A DNA stretch of 64,000 bases from CAYQTL01 sp964420405. Lineage in GTDB: Bacteria; Acidobacteriota; Thermoanaerobaculia; Thermoanaerobaculales; Sulfomarinibacteraceae. Of the stretch, positions 8,463 to 16,928 are shown piece by piece (the stretch's first letter is position 1; every line of letters starts with the position of its first letter). The position numbers were made by a program, and so were the translations under genes. The stretch spans positions 16,853 through 80,852 of the forward strand of contig CAYQTL010000014.1 in the NCBI GenBank assembly GCA_964420405.1. Reading direction: 5' to 3'. A model generated the notes under the pieces. That model was given only the letters and a program-made list of their open reading frames with translations. It made no database searches and had not been told where the DNA came from.

Positions 8463-9671
8463 TCAGTGGTCGGCGTCCCAGTCCGCCCCCAGCACCCCGC
8501 CCGCGATCGCCAGCGCGACCGTGCGCCGCGCCTGCTCGACCACCGGCGGGTCGACCATCTTGCTGCCGACGGCGACCGCGCCGAGGCCGCGCGCCTCGGC
8601 GTCCCGCGCCGCCCGCACCACCCGCACCGCCCGCTCGACCTGCTCGGCCGACGGCGTCAGCACCCGGTGCACGACCGGGATCTGGCGCGGGTGGATGCAG
8701 CCGATGCCGTCGAATCCGAGCCCGGCCTCGCGGCGGACGTAGGCCTCGAGCCCGGCCTCGTCGGCGATGTCGGAGTACACCGACGCGATCGGCTGGACGC
8801 CGGCGGCGCGGGCGGCGTAGACGGTCGTCTGGCGGGCGAGGAAGCTCTCGACGCCGTCGGCGGTGCGCGGCGCCCCGAGCTCGGCCGACAGGTCCTCCAG
8901 ACCGAGGGTCAGCGCCACCACCGAGCCTGCCGCGGCGGCGATCTCGTACGCCCGGTGGATGCCGCGCGGCGACTCGAGGATCGGCATCAGCAGCGGCCGG
9001 TCGTCGCCGCACGCCGCCGCGAGGTGCGCGTCGGCCGCGGCGACCGTCGCCGGATCCTCGACCTTCGGCAACAGCACGACGTGCGGGTTGTGCGGCGCGA
9101 TCGCGTCGAGGTCCGACGCCCCGAGCTCATCCTGGTTGACCCGCACCATCCGCTCCGAGCCGCCCCAGTCGAGCGCCACGAGGGCGTTGCGGACCAGGAT
9201 CCGGGCCTCGTCCTTGGCCGCCGGCGGCACCGAGTCCTCGAGGTCGAGGATGATCCCGTCGGCGCCGTACAGGCCGGCCGAGAGCATCAGCTTCGGCCGG
9301 TTGCCGGGGATGTAGAGCCGGCTGCGGCGCAGCCGCTCGCGGCGCCGCGGCGCGCCGGCGTGCGGCGCCGCCTGCGGCAGCACGGCGGGTCCGTCGGCCC
9401 CCACCCGACGCAGGCACGCCTCGGTGCGGGCGAGGATCACCCACTCCAGCGCCCCGGCATCGTCGACCTCGAGCACGCCGCAGGCGACTCCGAACGCGGC
9501 GGCGACCCGCCGCACCGCCCCCTCGATCGAGTCCCCGTACAGGTAGTCGACCTTCGAGCGCAGCCGCACCTCGAGCGGGGCGGACCCCGGCTCGTACGCC
9601 ACGCGCAGGTCCGAGCGGACGTCGTCGCCGGCGGGACCGGCGGCGGCGGCCTTCAGCGGTGGCTCCGCCAT
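8463..9671 (-). CDS. citE: Citrate lyase acyl-carrier/beta subunit fusion (CitD-CitE)
   Basis: Two subunits that are normally separate are joined. Residues 1 to about 95 resemble the CitD acyl carrier protein (KVDYLYGDSIEGAVRR, VDDAGALEWVILARTEA); the serine in VRSDL (about residue 20) is the likely site for the phosphoribosyl-dephospho-CoA group. From about residue 110 on it is CitE, a HpcH/HpaI-type lyase (RSRLYIPGNRPKLM, DGIILDLEDSVPP, LPKVEDP, GIGCIHPRQIPVV) that releases oxaloacetate and acetyl carrier. The ATG at 9671 is preferred over the one at 9677 because AGGGAGG lies 6 bases before it. The carrier serine assignment is by eye. Confidence 0.88.
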   Translation of the reverse strand: MAEPPLKAAAAGPAGDDVRSDLRVAYEPGSAPLEVRLRSKVDYLYGDSIEGAVRRVAAAFGVACGVLEVDDAGALEWVILARTEACLRRVGADGPAVLPQAAPHAGAPRRRERLRRSRLYIPGNRPKLMLSAGLYGADGIILDLEDSVPPAAKDEARILVRNALVALDWGGSERMVRVNQDELGASDLDAIAPHNPHVVLLPKVEDPATVAAADAHLAAACGDDRPLLMPILESPRGIHRAYEIAAAAGSVVALTLGLEDLSAELGAPRTADGVESFLARQTTVYAARAAGVQPIASVYSDIADEAGLEAYVRREAGLGFDGIGCIHPRQIPVVHRVLTPSAEQVERAVRVVRAARDAEARGLGAVAVGSKMVDPPVVEQARRTVALAIAGGVLGADWDADH

Positions 9672-9705
9672 GGACATCCTCCCTGCCGCTCGGCGGCGGC
9701 GGCCG

Positions 9706-10890
9706 CTACAGGGCGGCGATGACCGCGTCGGTCATCTGGGTCGTGGTGGCGGCTCCCTGGGCGACGGCCTGCGGGCCGCCACGCAGCTTCAGCATGTCGT
9801 AGGTCCGGACCTTCCCGTCGTCGATCACGGTGCCGACCGCCTGGCGGATGCGGGCGGCGGTCTCGGTCTCGCCGAGCCAGTCCAGCATCAGCACGGCCGA
9901 CAGCACCATCGCGATCGGGTTGACGATCGACGGCTCCAGGTCCGCGTACTTCGGCGCCGAGCCGTGGGTCGGCTCGAACACGCCGACGTCCGCTCCGATG
10001 TTGGCCGACGCCGCGAACCCGAGCCCGCCGACGAGGCCCGCGAAGCCGTCCGAGATGATGTCGCCGAACATGTTGCCGGCCACGATCACGCCGTAGTCCT
10101 CGGGGTTCTTCGTCAGCCACATCATCTGGGCGTCGATGTTGGTGTCCCACAGCTGGATGTCGGGATGCTGCCGCTGGGCGCGGCGACCCTCCTCGAGCAT
10201 CATGCCGGAGGTCTCGCGGATCACGTTCGGCTTCTCGCACACGGTGACGCTCGGGTAGCCGTGCTTCGCGGCGTAGGCGAACGCCTCCTCGCAGATCCGG
10301 CGGCACTTGGCCCGGGTGAAGAGCCGGGTGGAGACCGCCAGGTCCTCCCGCGGCACGTCCCGGAACGCCTTGAACTTCGGGTGGCTGTCGAGGGCGTTCC
10401 ACACGTTCTCCGGCGGGTTGGTCCACTCGACGCCGCCGTACAGGCCCTCGGTGTTCTGGCGGAAGATGACCGCGTTCACCCGCGGCTCCTCCACGTTCCC
10501 GTCCGGCCCGCGGCGGATGAAGTTGAGCGGGTTGCCGGGGAACGTGATGCAGGGGCGGATCGAGATGTCGAGGTCGAACCGCTGCCGCAGCCCGACGATC
10601 GGCGAGTAGTACACGTGCCCCCGGTCGCGCAGCTCCGGTGCGAGCTCGGCGGCGGCGGCGTCCTTCGGTTTGGACGTGATGGCGCCGAACAACGCGACCT
10701 TGTGCTCGGCGATCAGCTCGACCGTCCGCTCCGGCAGCGGGTTGCCCTCGTGCTTCCAGAGCTCCCAGCCGATGTCGGCGTGGATCCACTCGGCCTCGAA
10801 GCCGGCGGCTTCGAGCACCCGCAGCGTCTCCGGCAGCACCACGTTGCCGATCCCGTCGCCTGGCATCACCACGACCTTGCGCTTCGCCAT
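9706..10890 (-). CDS. Isocitrate/isopropylmalate dehydrogenase family protein, probably isocitrate dehydrogenase
   Basis: This 394-residue enzyme belongs to the metal-dependent beta-decarboxylating dehydrogenases. Visible motifs are GDGIG near the N-terminus, RQNTEGLYGGVEW (substrate loop), the metal-site stretch GNMFGDIISDGFAGLVGGLG and EPTHGSAPKYA (cofactor loop). It is followed after 34 bases by citDE and then citF, which favours isocitrate as substrate and a role in citrate use or an incomplete or reversed TCA branch. 3-isopropylmalate or homoisocitrate cannot be excluded by eye. Confidence 0.82.
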   Translation of the reverse strand: MAKRKVVVMPGDGIGNVVLPETLRVLEAAGFEAEWIHADIGWELWKHEGNPLPERTVELIAEHKVALFGAITSKPKDAAAAELAPELRDRGHVYYSPIVGLRQRFDLDISIRPCITFPGNPLNFIRRGPDGNVEEPRVNAVIFRQNTEGLYGGVEWTNPPENVWNALDSHPKFKAFRDVPREDLAVSTRLFTRAKCRRICEEAFAYAAKHGYPSVTVCEKPNVIRETSGMMLEEGRRAQRQHPDIQLWDTNIDAQMMWLTKNPEDYGVIVAGNMFGDIISDGFAGLVGGLGFAASANIGADVGVFEPTHGSAPKYADLEPSIVNPIAMVLSAVLMLDWLGETETAARIRQAVGTVIDDGKVRTYDMLKLRGGPQAVAQGAATTTQMTDAVIAAL

Positions 10891-10999
10891 GCGTCGCCTC
10901 CCGAGTGTGCTCCGCGGGCCGCTCGCCGGACCGCGATCGACGAGGCGGTACTCTACGCGAAACGGCCGCCCGGGGCTACCGGAACCGTTCGCTCGCCGC

Positions 11000-11195
11000 C
11001 GATCCCGATCCCGACGAAGCTGTCTCCCATCAGCTCCCGCGTCGACCGGGGTGAACCCGGCCGGGGACCGGGTGGCAGAGGGCGTGAGGACGACGCGCGG
11101 AGCACACCATCGGGAGCGGGAGCGGGAACGGGATCGGGAGCAACCCGGATCGGGATCGGGATCGGAGGATACCTGGACCGGGATCGGAGGAGGGG
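11000..11195. repeat. Inverted pair of hexamer arrays in the GT2-idh gap
   Basis: The 327-base gap holds a short C-rich array (11000-11013, ending GATCCCGACG) and a long mixed G-rich region (11112-11195) with GGGAGC, GGGAAC and GGGATC units in three clusters. No gene or clear promoter was seen in the rest of the gap. Confidence 0.75.
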
Positions 11196-11217
11196 GTCGG
11201 ACCGTCCGGCGGGGACG

Positions 11218-11955
11218 TCACCGGTCCCACAGGTTGCTGCGCAGGATGGTCCAGATGGCGGAGACGCCGTCGCGCCAGCCGATCTTCTTGCCCTCGGCGT
11301 AGGTCCGGCCGTGGTAGGAGATCGGCACCTCGTAGATGCGGACCCCGAGCCGCGAGACGCGGGCCGTGACCTCCGGCTCGAACCCGAACCGGTCCGACCG
11401 CAGCCGCAGCCGGCGCACGACGTCGGCGGTGAACACCTTGTAGCAGGTCTCCATGTCCGTCAGGTTGAGGTCGGAGAGGATGTTCGAGGCGAGGGTCAGC
11501 AGGCGGTTGCCGAGGTAGTGCCAGAAGAACAGCACGCGGTGCGGGCCGCCCAGGAACCGCGAGCCGTAGACGACGTCGGCGTGACCGTCGAGGATCGGCG
11601 CGAGCAGGGTCGGGTACTCGCGGGGGTCGTACTCGAGGTCGGCGTCCTGGATCAGCACCATGTCCCCGGTGGCGAGGCCGAAGCCGGTGCGCAGCGCCGC
11701 CCCTTTGCCCCGATTCTGCTCGTGGCGGGCGACCCGGATAGTCACCGGCCGGCGGTCGACCCGCGGCGTCGGCCGCCACGCCTCGAGCACCTCCCAGGAA
11801 CCGTCTCCCGAGCAGTCGTCCACCGCCGCGATCTCGATCCCGGCGACGGGGTCGGGAAGCGGCGCCGCCGCCACCCGGTCCAGCAGCGTCTCGAGGGTCG
11901 GCCGCTCGTTGTAGACCGGCACCACCACCGTCAGGGTCGGAGACGACACCGTCAC
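11218..11955 (-). CDS. Family 2 glycosyltransferase (polyprenyl-phosphate sugar transferase type)
   Basis: A single-domain 245-residue GT-A glycosyltransferase. VVVPVYNE opens the nucleotide-sugar fold, AAVDDCSGDGS follows, and LIQDADLEYDP is the DxD-type metal motif. The C-terminal MGGxK-type region with RTYAEGKKIGWRDG is typical of DPM1/DpgA-like enzymes that load a sugar on a polyprenyl phosphate. No C-terminal membrane helices are seen. Start is a GTG at 11955. The acceptor is not known; the GT-C-type protein at 53.5 kb could use such a lipid-linked sugar, but that is only a guess. Confidence 0.85.
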   Translation of the reverse strand: MTVSSPTLTVVVPVYNERPTLETLLDRVAAAPLPDPVAGIEIAAVDDCSGDGSWEVLEAWRPTPRVDRRPVTIRVARHEQNRGKGAALRTGFGLATGDMVLIQDADLEYDPREYPTLLAPILDGHADVVYGSRFLGGPHRVLFFWHYLGNRLLTLASNILSDLNLTDMETCYKVFTADVVRRLRLRSDRFGFEPEVTARVSRLGVRIYEVPISYHGRTYAEGKKIGWRDGVSAIWTILRSNLWDR

Positions 11956-12060
11956 ATCCTAGTCGGTCGCGCGAAGTACGCAAAGAGGAGAGGCGGCGAG
12001 GACGTGCGTGGACCGGTTGGACGCGTCGCCGGCGCCCCGGCGGGGCTCTCGCCCCGCCCG

Positions 12061-12193
12061 CCGATCCCGTCCCCGTGCCCGATCGGAACCAGAGGGCGCC
12101 GCCGCTCCGACCGGTGTTCTCGTTGCCCCGGGCGGCGGTGCCGAGGCCGCACTCGTCACGCGTCGTCGGGATCGGGAACGGGATCGGGATCGG
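12061..12193. repeat. Inverted pair of hexamer arrays before the GT2 gene
   Basis: A degenerate C-rich array (12061-12085, GATCCC, GTCCCC, GTGCCC) faces a G-rich array (12168-12193: GGGATC, GGGAAC, GGGATC, GGGATC, after CGTC). It lies upstream of the glycosyltransferase start and downstream of the next minus-strand gene. Confidence 0.75.
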
Positions 12194-12231
12194 AGCGCGC
12201 GGTGCGGGCTCGCGTGGCGGATCGCTCCCGC

Positions 12232-13836
12232 TCAGTCCACCACCCGTAGCGGATGGGTGTCGAGGTAGGCGGGGTCGATCGCCTCGAGCAGGACCCGACC
12301 CTGCATGTACTGGGCGACGGGCAGGTCGAGGAGGTAGCACGCGGTGGGCGCCAGGTCCTGCATGGAGGCGACGCCGAACTGCGTGCCCGGCCGGACGCCC
12401 TCCCCCGCGAGCAGCAGGAGGCCGTCGGGGCAGTCCTCGGCGGACGCCCGCCACTCGTCTCCCAGACCGAGCAGCCGCGTGATCTGCTCCCACGGGCCTG
12501 GCGGGGCGAGACCGTATGGTGACGCGATCACAATGAGAGTGTCGGGGGACGCCGCCTGCCGCAGCGTGCCGAGCCAGCTGTCGACGAGCTCCACCAGCAG
12601 GTCGACCACCTCGCGCTCGCGGGCGTCGCTGGGCCGCCTGGGCTCGAGCCAGCGGCGGGCCTCGGCCAGGCTGCCGAGGTGGATCCATACCTGGGTGGCG
12701 CCGGACGCGAGGTGATGGCGGGCGAGCTCGACGGCCCGCCGGTCGGCGTCGATCGCCGTCTCGATCGCGGTCCGGTGATCGTCGAAGTGGCCGAGAGCCG
12801 TCTGGATGGACCTGGCCAGGTCTGGCTGGATCTCGAGCGGCTCCTCGACGGGCTCGGTCACAATCGGCGGTTCCGGCCACGACCCCGGCCAGCCGAGGAC
12901 CGCCGTCGGCACGCCCGAGGCGGCGATCCGCTGCCACAGCGGCGGCAGTGTCGCCGGCGGCAGGGGTACCCTCTGCGCCATCCACCACGGGAGGATCAGC
13001 CGCGACCCCTGCGGCGTCCACGGCAGCAGCCGCAGCGGCTCGGCGAACAACGGCGCGAGTCGCCAGGCGCGGCGCCCCTTGACGCCGTGGCGGCCGGGCT
13101 CGGTTCCGGTCGCCACCGAGGTCCAGAGGGAGTCGCGGAGGAACGGCCGGTCGGGGCGGAACCGGCCCCACGCGCCCTGGTCCCGCAGGCTCGAGAGGTT
13201 CTCGTAGCGGTCGCCGGCGGCGTGGCCCAGCAGCACCCGGGTGTCGAACCCCTCCAGCCCCACCACGAGCAGCGGGCGGGACGGCTGGCCGAGCGGCTCG
13301 GCCCGTACCTGGAGCGACTGCAACGGCGGCGTCGGCTGCCACAGCACCCGCAGCACAGGCGCGGCCAGCACCGCCACGGCCAGCGCCGCGCGCGCCCAAC
13401 GGGGGGCGCCCAGACGACGGACGCCGGCGCCGAGCGCCAGCACCAGCACCGAGCCCGCGACCCATGCGACCGCGTCCTGCCACAGGATCCGGTGTCCGCT
13501 CGCCGACAGGAACTCGGGATGGAGGTTGGCGTTGACCCGCCCGAGCACCGCCGCCAGCAGGAACGACGCCGCGGCCAGCTGGGGCAGCCACCAGTGGTCC
13601 CGTCCCCGCCGGCGGCGCGGGCGCAGGCGCAGCAGCACGGCCGCCAGGAGTGCCAGCGGCAGGCCCGCCGCGACCGCTCCCCAGGACAGCCACAGGGGGA
13701 CGCCCAGCAGGACCGAGGTCGGCGTCTGGGTGACCTCGGGGTTGAGGCGCAGCACCATCACCTCGGCGAGCAGGCCCACGAGCCCGCCGGCGACGATCGC
13801 GTCCGCGTACGGTCGGCGGCCGGTCACGTCCGCCAT
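12232..13836 (-). CDS. Membrane protein with alkaline-phosphatase-superfamily domain
   Basis: About 160 N-terminal residues hold three or four membrane helices, then a soluble domain beginning PLLVVGLEGFDTRVL. It resembles the type I phosphodiesterase/nucleotide pyrophosphatase fold: DSLWTSVATGTEPGRHGV matches the region after the nucleophile Thr/Ser, and a late FGVASMQDLAPTACYLLDLP matches the terminal metal-site segment. Several expected metal ligands are not obvious (GLEGFD in place of the usual VIGIDGxD), so activity is uncertain. The ATG at 13836 is chosen; a longer reading to 13872 lacks a better signal. Substrate unknown. Confidence 0.72.
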   Translation of the reverse strand: MADVTGRRPYADAIVAGGLVGLLAEVMVLRLNPEVTQTPTSVLLGVPLWLSWGAVAAGLPLALLAAVLLRLRPRRRRGRDHWWLPQLAAASFLLAAVLGRVNANLHPEFLSASGHRILWQDAVAWVAGSVLVLALGAGVRRLGAPRWARAALAVAVLAAPVLRVLWQPTPPLQSLQVRAEPLGQPSRPLLVVGLEGFDTRVLLGHAAGDRYENLSSLRDQGAWGRFRPDRPFLRDSLWTSVATGTEPGRHGVKGRRAWRLAPLFAEPLRLLPWTPQGSRLILPWWMAQRVPLPPATLPPLWQRIAASGVPTAVLGWPGSWPEPPIVTEPVEEPLEIQPDLARSIQTALGHFDDHRTAIETAIDADRRAVELARHHLASGATQVWIHLGSLAEARRWLEPRRPSDAREREVVDLLVELVDSWLGTLRQAASPDTLIVIASPYGLAPPGPWEQITRLLGLGDEWRASAEDCPDGLLLLAGEGVRPGTQFGVASMQDLAPTACYLLDLPVAQYMQGRVLLEAIDPAYLDTHPLRVVD

Positions 13837-13907
13837 CCTACCCCGGGTGCGCCGCCGCGGAAGGTGGACCAAAGCCGAGGTATCCTGCCGGACGGGAGGA
13901 TCTGCCG

Positions 13908-14627
13908 GTGGCCGAGCTGTGCGTGGCGCTCGACGGAACCGATCGCGGCTGGATCCTCGACATGGCGGCGCGGGTGGCGCCGGAGGCGGGGTGGCTGAAG
14001 GTGGGGCTGGAGGCGTTCGTGGCCCACGGGCCCGACCTGGTCCGCGACGTCGCCGCGCTCGGCGGCCGCGTGTTCCTCGACCTCAAGCTCCACGACATTC
14101 CGACCACCGTCGCACGGGCCGCCGCCAACGCCGCCGCGGCCGGCGCCGGGCTGATCACGGTCCACGCAGCGGGGGGGCGGGCGATGCTCGAGGCCGCCGT
14201 GGCGGCGGTGTCCGACGCCCGTCCGGCGCGGCCCCCGGGGCTGGTCGCGGTGACCGTCATGACCAGCCTCGACGCCGGCGCGCTGGCGGAGCTGGGGCTG
14301 CCGGCCGCACCGCGGGAGCTGGCGGCCCGCTGGGCGGCCCTGGCCCGGGAGTGCGGTCTCGACGGCGCGGTGGCGTCGGCCCACGAGGCGGCGGCGCTGC
14401 GGGCCGCCTGTGGCGCCGGGTTCCGGATCGTCACGCCGGGCATCCGTCCGGCGGATGCCGCGGCCGACGACCAGCGGCGGGTGGTGACGCCGGCGGAGGC
14501 GGTGGCTGCCGGAGCGGACCTGCTCGTGGTCGGGCGGCCGATCACGCGGGCCGCGGACCCCGCAGCGGCCGCCCGGGCGGTCGCAGCCGAGATGAGGAGC
14601 GCTCAGAACAGCGGCCGGTTCTCGTAG
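13908..14627 (+). CDS. pyrF: Orotidine 5'-phosphate decarboxylase
   Basis: PyrF makes UMP from OMP, the last step of pyrimidine synthesis. The 239-residue TIM-barrel protein has the catalytic FLDLKLHDIPTT motif and the phosphate-binding end IVTPGIRP and LVVGRPIT. The GTG start at 13908 follows GGGAGGA with a 7-base spacing. It stands alone among minus-strand genes, and its 3' end overlaps the next convergent gene by 25 bases. Confidence 0.96.
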   Translation: MAELCVALDGTDRGWILDMAARVAPEAGWLKVGLEAFVAHGPDLVRDVAALGGRVFLDLKLHDIPTTVARAAANAAAAGAGLITVHAAGGRAMLEAAVAAVSDARPARPPGLVAVTVMTSLDAGALAELGLPAAPRELAARWAALARECGLDGAVASAHEAAALRAACGAGFRIVTPGIRPADAAADDQRRVVTPAEAVAAGADLLVVGRPITRAADPAAAARAVAAEMRSAQNSGRFS

Positions 14628-14971
14628 TGCTCCTTCTTCCAGATGTAGGTGTAGCCGGGGAACTCCACCGCGTACTCGTAGTCCACCCAGACCTTCAGCC
14701 AGCTGTCGCTGCGCTCGATCCGGACGTTCTTCTGGGTCACCGGTAGGTCGAGCTCCTCGGCCTTCAGGATGATCCGGTCCCGGATCCGCTTGTCGGTGTA
14801 GTCCCAGCGGTTCGCCCGGTCGGCGAGCGACTCGATCTCGCGGTCGAGCTCTCCGAACTTGATCATCACCGGCGCCACCTTGATGCCGATGATGGCGACG
14901 ATCAGCAGGAAGATCAGACCGACGATGCAGCCGACCGGGACGTCGCCGCGCTGTCGAGCCCTCCAGCTCAT
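14603..14971 (-). CDS. Small single-pass membrane protein, DUF4845-like
   Basis: A 122-residue protein with one membrane helix (about residues 14-33, VGCIVGLIFLLIVAIIGIKV) and a charged soluble part ending in KVWVDYEYAVEFPGYTYIWK. I do not recognise a function. Its size, topology and position just after lepB resemble the DUF4845 proteins that sit beside lepB in other bacteria. Spacing to lepB is 49 bases, so they are likely co-transcribed. Confidence 0.75.
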   Translation of the reverse strand: MSWRARQRGDVPVGCIVGLIFLLIVAIIGIKVAPVMIKFGELDREIESLADRANRWDYTDKRIRDRIILKAEELDLPVTQKNVRIERSDSWLKVWVDYEYAVEFPGYTYIWKKEHYENRPLF

Positions 14972-15020
14972 GCTTCCCTCCTCGCGCGCCTCATGCTATC
15001 ACCGGGTTGCCGGTGGGATC

Positions 15021-15719
15021 TCATCGAATCAGCCGGAACTGCCTCTCCCACCGCGTCTTGGTGAAGAAGTTCAGGAACACCTCGGCGAGCTGGCGGAGAC
15101 GGTGGCCGATCCCGCGCCACTCCCACGCGTCGCGCTCGGCTTCGTACGACCAGTAGATCAGCACCGCGCGGCCCTTCAGGTAGCTGTGCGGGACGGGCCC
15201 CCAGAACCGGGAGTCCATCGAGTTGTCGCGGTTGTCGCCGAGGCAGAACACCGTTCCGTCGGGCACCGTGAACGGGCCGAAGTTGTCCCGCCGCCGGTTG
15301 TCCGGCGGGACCCCGGGCATGTCGGGGTAGATCGTCGGGTCCTTGAAGACGGCGTACGGCTCGGGGACCGGCTCGCCGTTGAGGTACAGCTGCTTGCGCC
15401 GGATCTCGACGGTGTCGCCGGCGACCGCCACCGTCCGCTTGATGAAGTCGCGGCGGGGGTCCTCGGGGAACTTGAAGACGACGACGTCCCCTCGCTCGGG
15501 CTGCCGGTAGGGCAGCAGGGCGTGCAGCGGCGAGTCGAGGTGCTCGGAGAAGATGAACTTGTTGACCACCAGGTGGTCGCCGACCAGGAGGTTGTCCTCC
15601 ATCGAGCCGGACGGGATCTTGAAGTTCTCGAACACGAAGGTGCGCACGAACAGCGCCAGGATGAAGGCGACCAGGATCGCTTCGTAGTACTCGCGGAAGA
15701 CCGATTTCTTCGTCGCCAT
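15021..15719 (-). CDS. lepB: Signal peptidase I
   Basis: LepB cleaves signal peptides of exported proteins at the outer face of the inner membrane. The 232-residue protein has one N-terminal membrane helix (about residues 13-30), the nucleophile Ser39 in PSGSM, the general base Lys94 in FIKRTVAVAGD, and the conserved GDNRDNSMDSR box. It lies 11 bases after tsaD and before the DUF4845-like gene. Confidence 0.97.
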   Translation of the reverse strand: MATKKSVFREYYEAILVAFILALFVRTFVFENFKIPSGSMEDNLLVGDHLVVNKFIFSEHLDSPLHALLPYRQPERGDVVVFKFPEDPRRDFIKRTVAVAGDTVEIRRKQLYLNGEPVPEPYAVFKDPTIYPDMPGVPPDNRRRDNFGPFTVPDGTVFCLGDNRDNSMDSRFWGPVPHSYLKGRAVLIYWSYEAERDAWEWRGIGHRLRQLAEVFLNFFTKTRWERQFRLIR

Positions 15720-15730
15720 CGGCGTCTATG

Positions 15731-16798
15731 CTACCCGACTCCGCCCGCGGGCGCACCGCGCCGCATCCCCGGAGGTTGCCAGGCGGTCCTCGGCGTCGCG
15801 TCCAGTCGGCGCGGGTCGTCGCGCCGTCCCGACGCGGCGGCGAGCTGACCGGCGCGGGCGATCATGACGGCGTTGTCGGTCGTCAGACCCCGCGCGGGAA
15901 TCGCGACCGGGCAGCCCGAGGACCGTCCCCAGTCGGCGATCCGGCGCCGCAGCAGGGTGTTGGCGGCGACGCCGCCGGACACGGACACCGCGGCCGGCCG
16001 GTACCGCCCGCACAGCTCGGGCAGCGGCCGCAGCAGCTGGTCGACCACCGCCGCCTCGAGGGACGCGAGCAGGTCGCGGCCGGCGTCGCCGAGGCGGTCC
16101 TCGCCGGCCCCCGTCAGACCGCGCTCCCGCACCAGCCGGATGGCGGCCGACTTCAGGCCCGAGAACGAGAAGTCGCCGCTCGCGTCCTTGAGCCGCGGCT
16201 GAGGAAGAGCGAGCGCGGCGGGGTCGCCCTCGCGGGCGAGGCGGTCGACGTGGGGCCCGCCGGGATACGGCAGTCCGACCGCCTGGGCGACCTTGTCGAG
16301 GGTCTCGCCGGCGGCGTCGTCGCGGGTCCGACACAGCCTGGTCGCGCCGTCGGTGGTCAGCAGGTACCAGGCCGAGTGGCCGCCGGACGCCACCAGCGAG
16401 AGGGTGGGCTCGGGCGCCGGCGTCGCCGGCCCGCCGTCGAGGGATACGAACGGCGACACCAGATGCCCGTGGAGGTGGTCCACCGCCACCAGCGCCAGGC
16501 GCCGGCTCCACGCGTAGGCGGTGGCGTAGCGGACGCCGACCAGCAACGCGCCGACGAGCCCCGGCCCGGCGGTCACGGCGACCAGCTCGGGCGGGCCGGA
16601 GGCGCGCTCGAGGACCCGCTCCACCATCCACGGCAGGGCCGCGAGGTGCTCCCGCGACGCGACCTCGGGGACGACGCCGCCGAACGGGGCGTGGCGTGCG
16701 ATCTGGCTGGTCAGCAGCTGCGCCTCCACCCGGCCGTCGCCGTCCAGCACCGCCACCGCCGTCTCGTCGCACGACGTCTCGATTCCGAGGGTCCTCAC
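15731..16798 (-). CDS. tsaD: tRNA N6-adenosine threonylcarbamoyltransferase
   Basis: TsaD completes the t6A37 modification of ANN-decoding tRNAs. The protein begins RTLGIETSCDET, has the metal motif HLHGH, the ATPase-type segments VASGGHS and SGGVAANTLLR, and SFSGLK. A GTG at 16798 with GGAGG four bases upstream is chosen, giving 355 residues; a longer in-frame extension to 16912 adds only low-complexity Gly/Arg sequence. Partner genes tsaB and tsaE are not in the window. Confidence 0.95.
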   Translation of the reverse strand: MRTLGIETSCDETAVAVLDGDGRVEAQLLTSQIARHAPFGGVVPEVASREHLAALPWMVERVLERASGPPELVAVTAGPGLVGALLVGVRYATAYAWSRRLALVAVDHLHGHLVSPFVSLDGGPATPAPEPTLSLVASGGHSAWYLLTTDGATRLCRTRDDAAGETLDKVAQAVGLPYPGGPHVDRLAREGDPAALALPQPRLKDASGDFSFSGLKSAAIRLVRERGLTGAGEDRLGDAGRDLLASLEAAVVDQLLRPLPELCGRYRPAAVSVSGGVAANTLLRRRIADWGRSSGCPVAIPARGLTTDNAVMIARAGQLAAASGRRDDPRRLDATPRTAWQPPGMRRGAPAGGVG

Positions 16799-16928
16799 CG
16801 ATCCTCCACCACCGTACCGTCCGGCCCCGCGTCCGTCCCCGAGGCGAGCCATCGTTCTCCGGTCGGACGCACGGACGACGGGGCCGCGCGGGGCGGCCCC
16901 GTCCCGTGCCATGCTGCCGGCGCCGCCG

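Noticed and set aside
2892..16772. Many long Arg/Gly/Ala-rich reading frames opposite or out of phase with known genes
   Set aside because: High GC removes stop codons in shadow frames; each coincides with a recognised gene in another frame.
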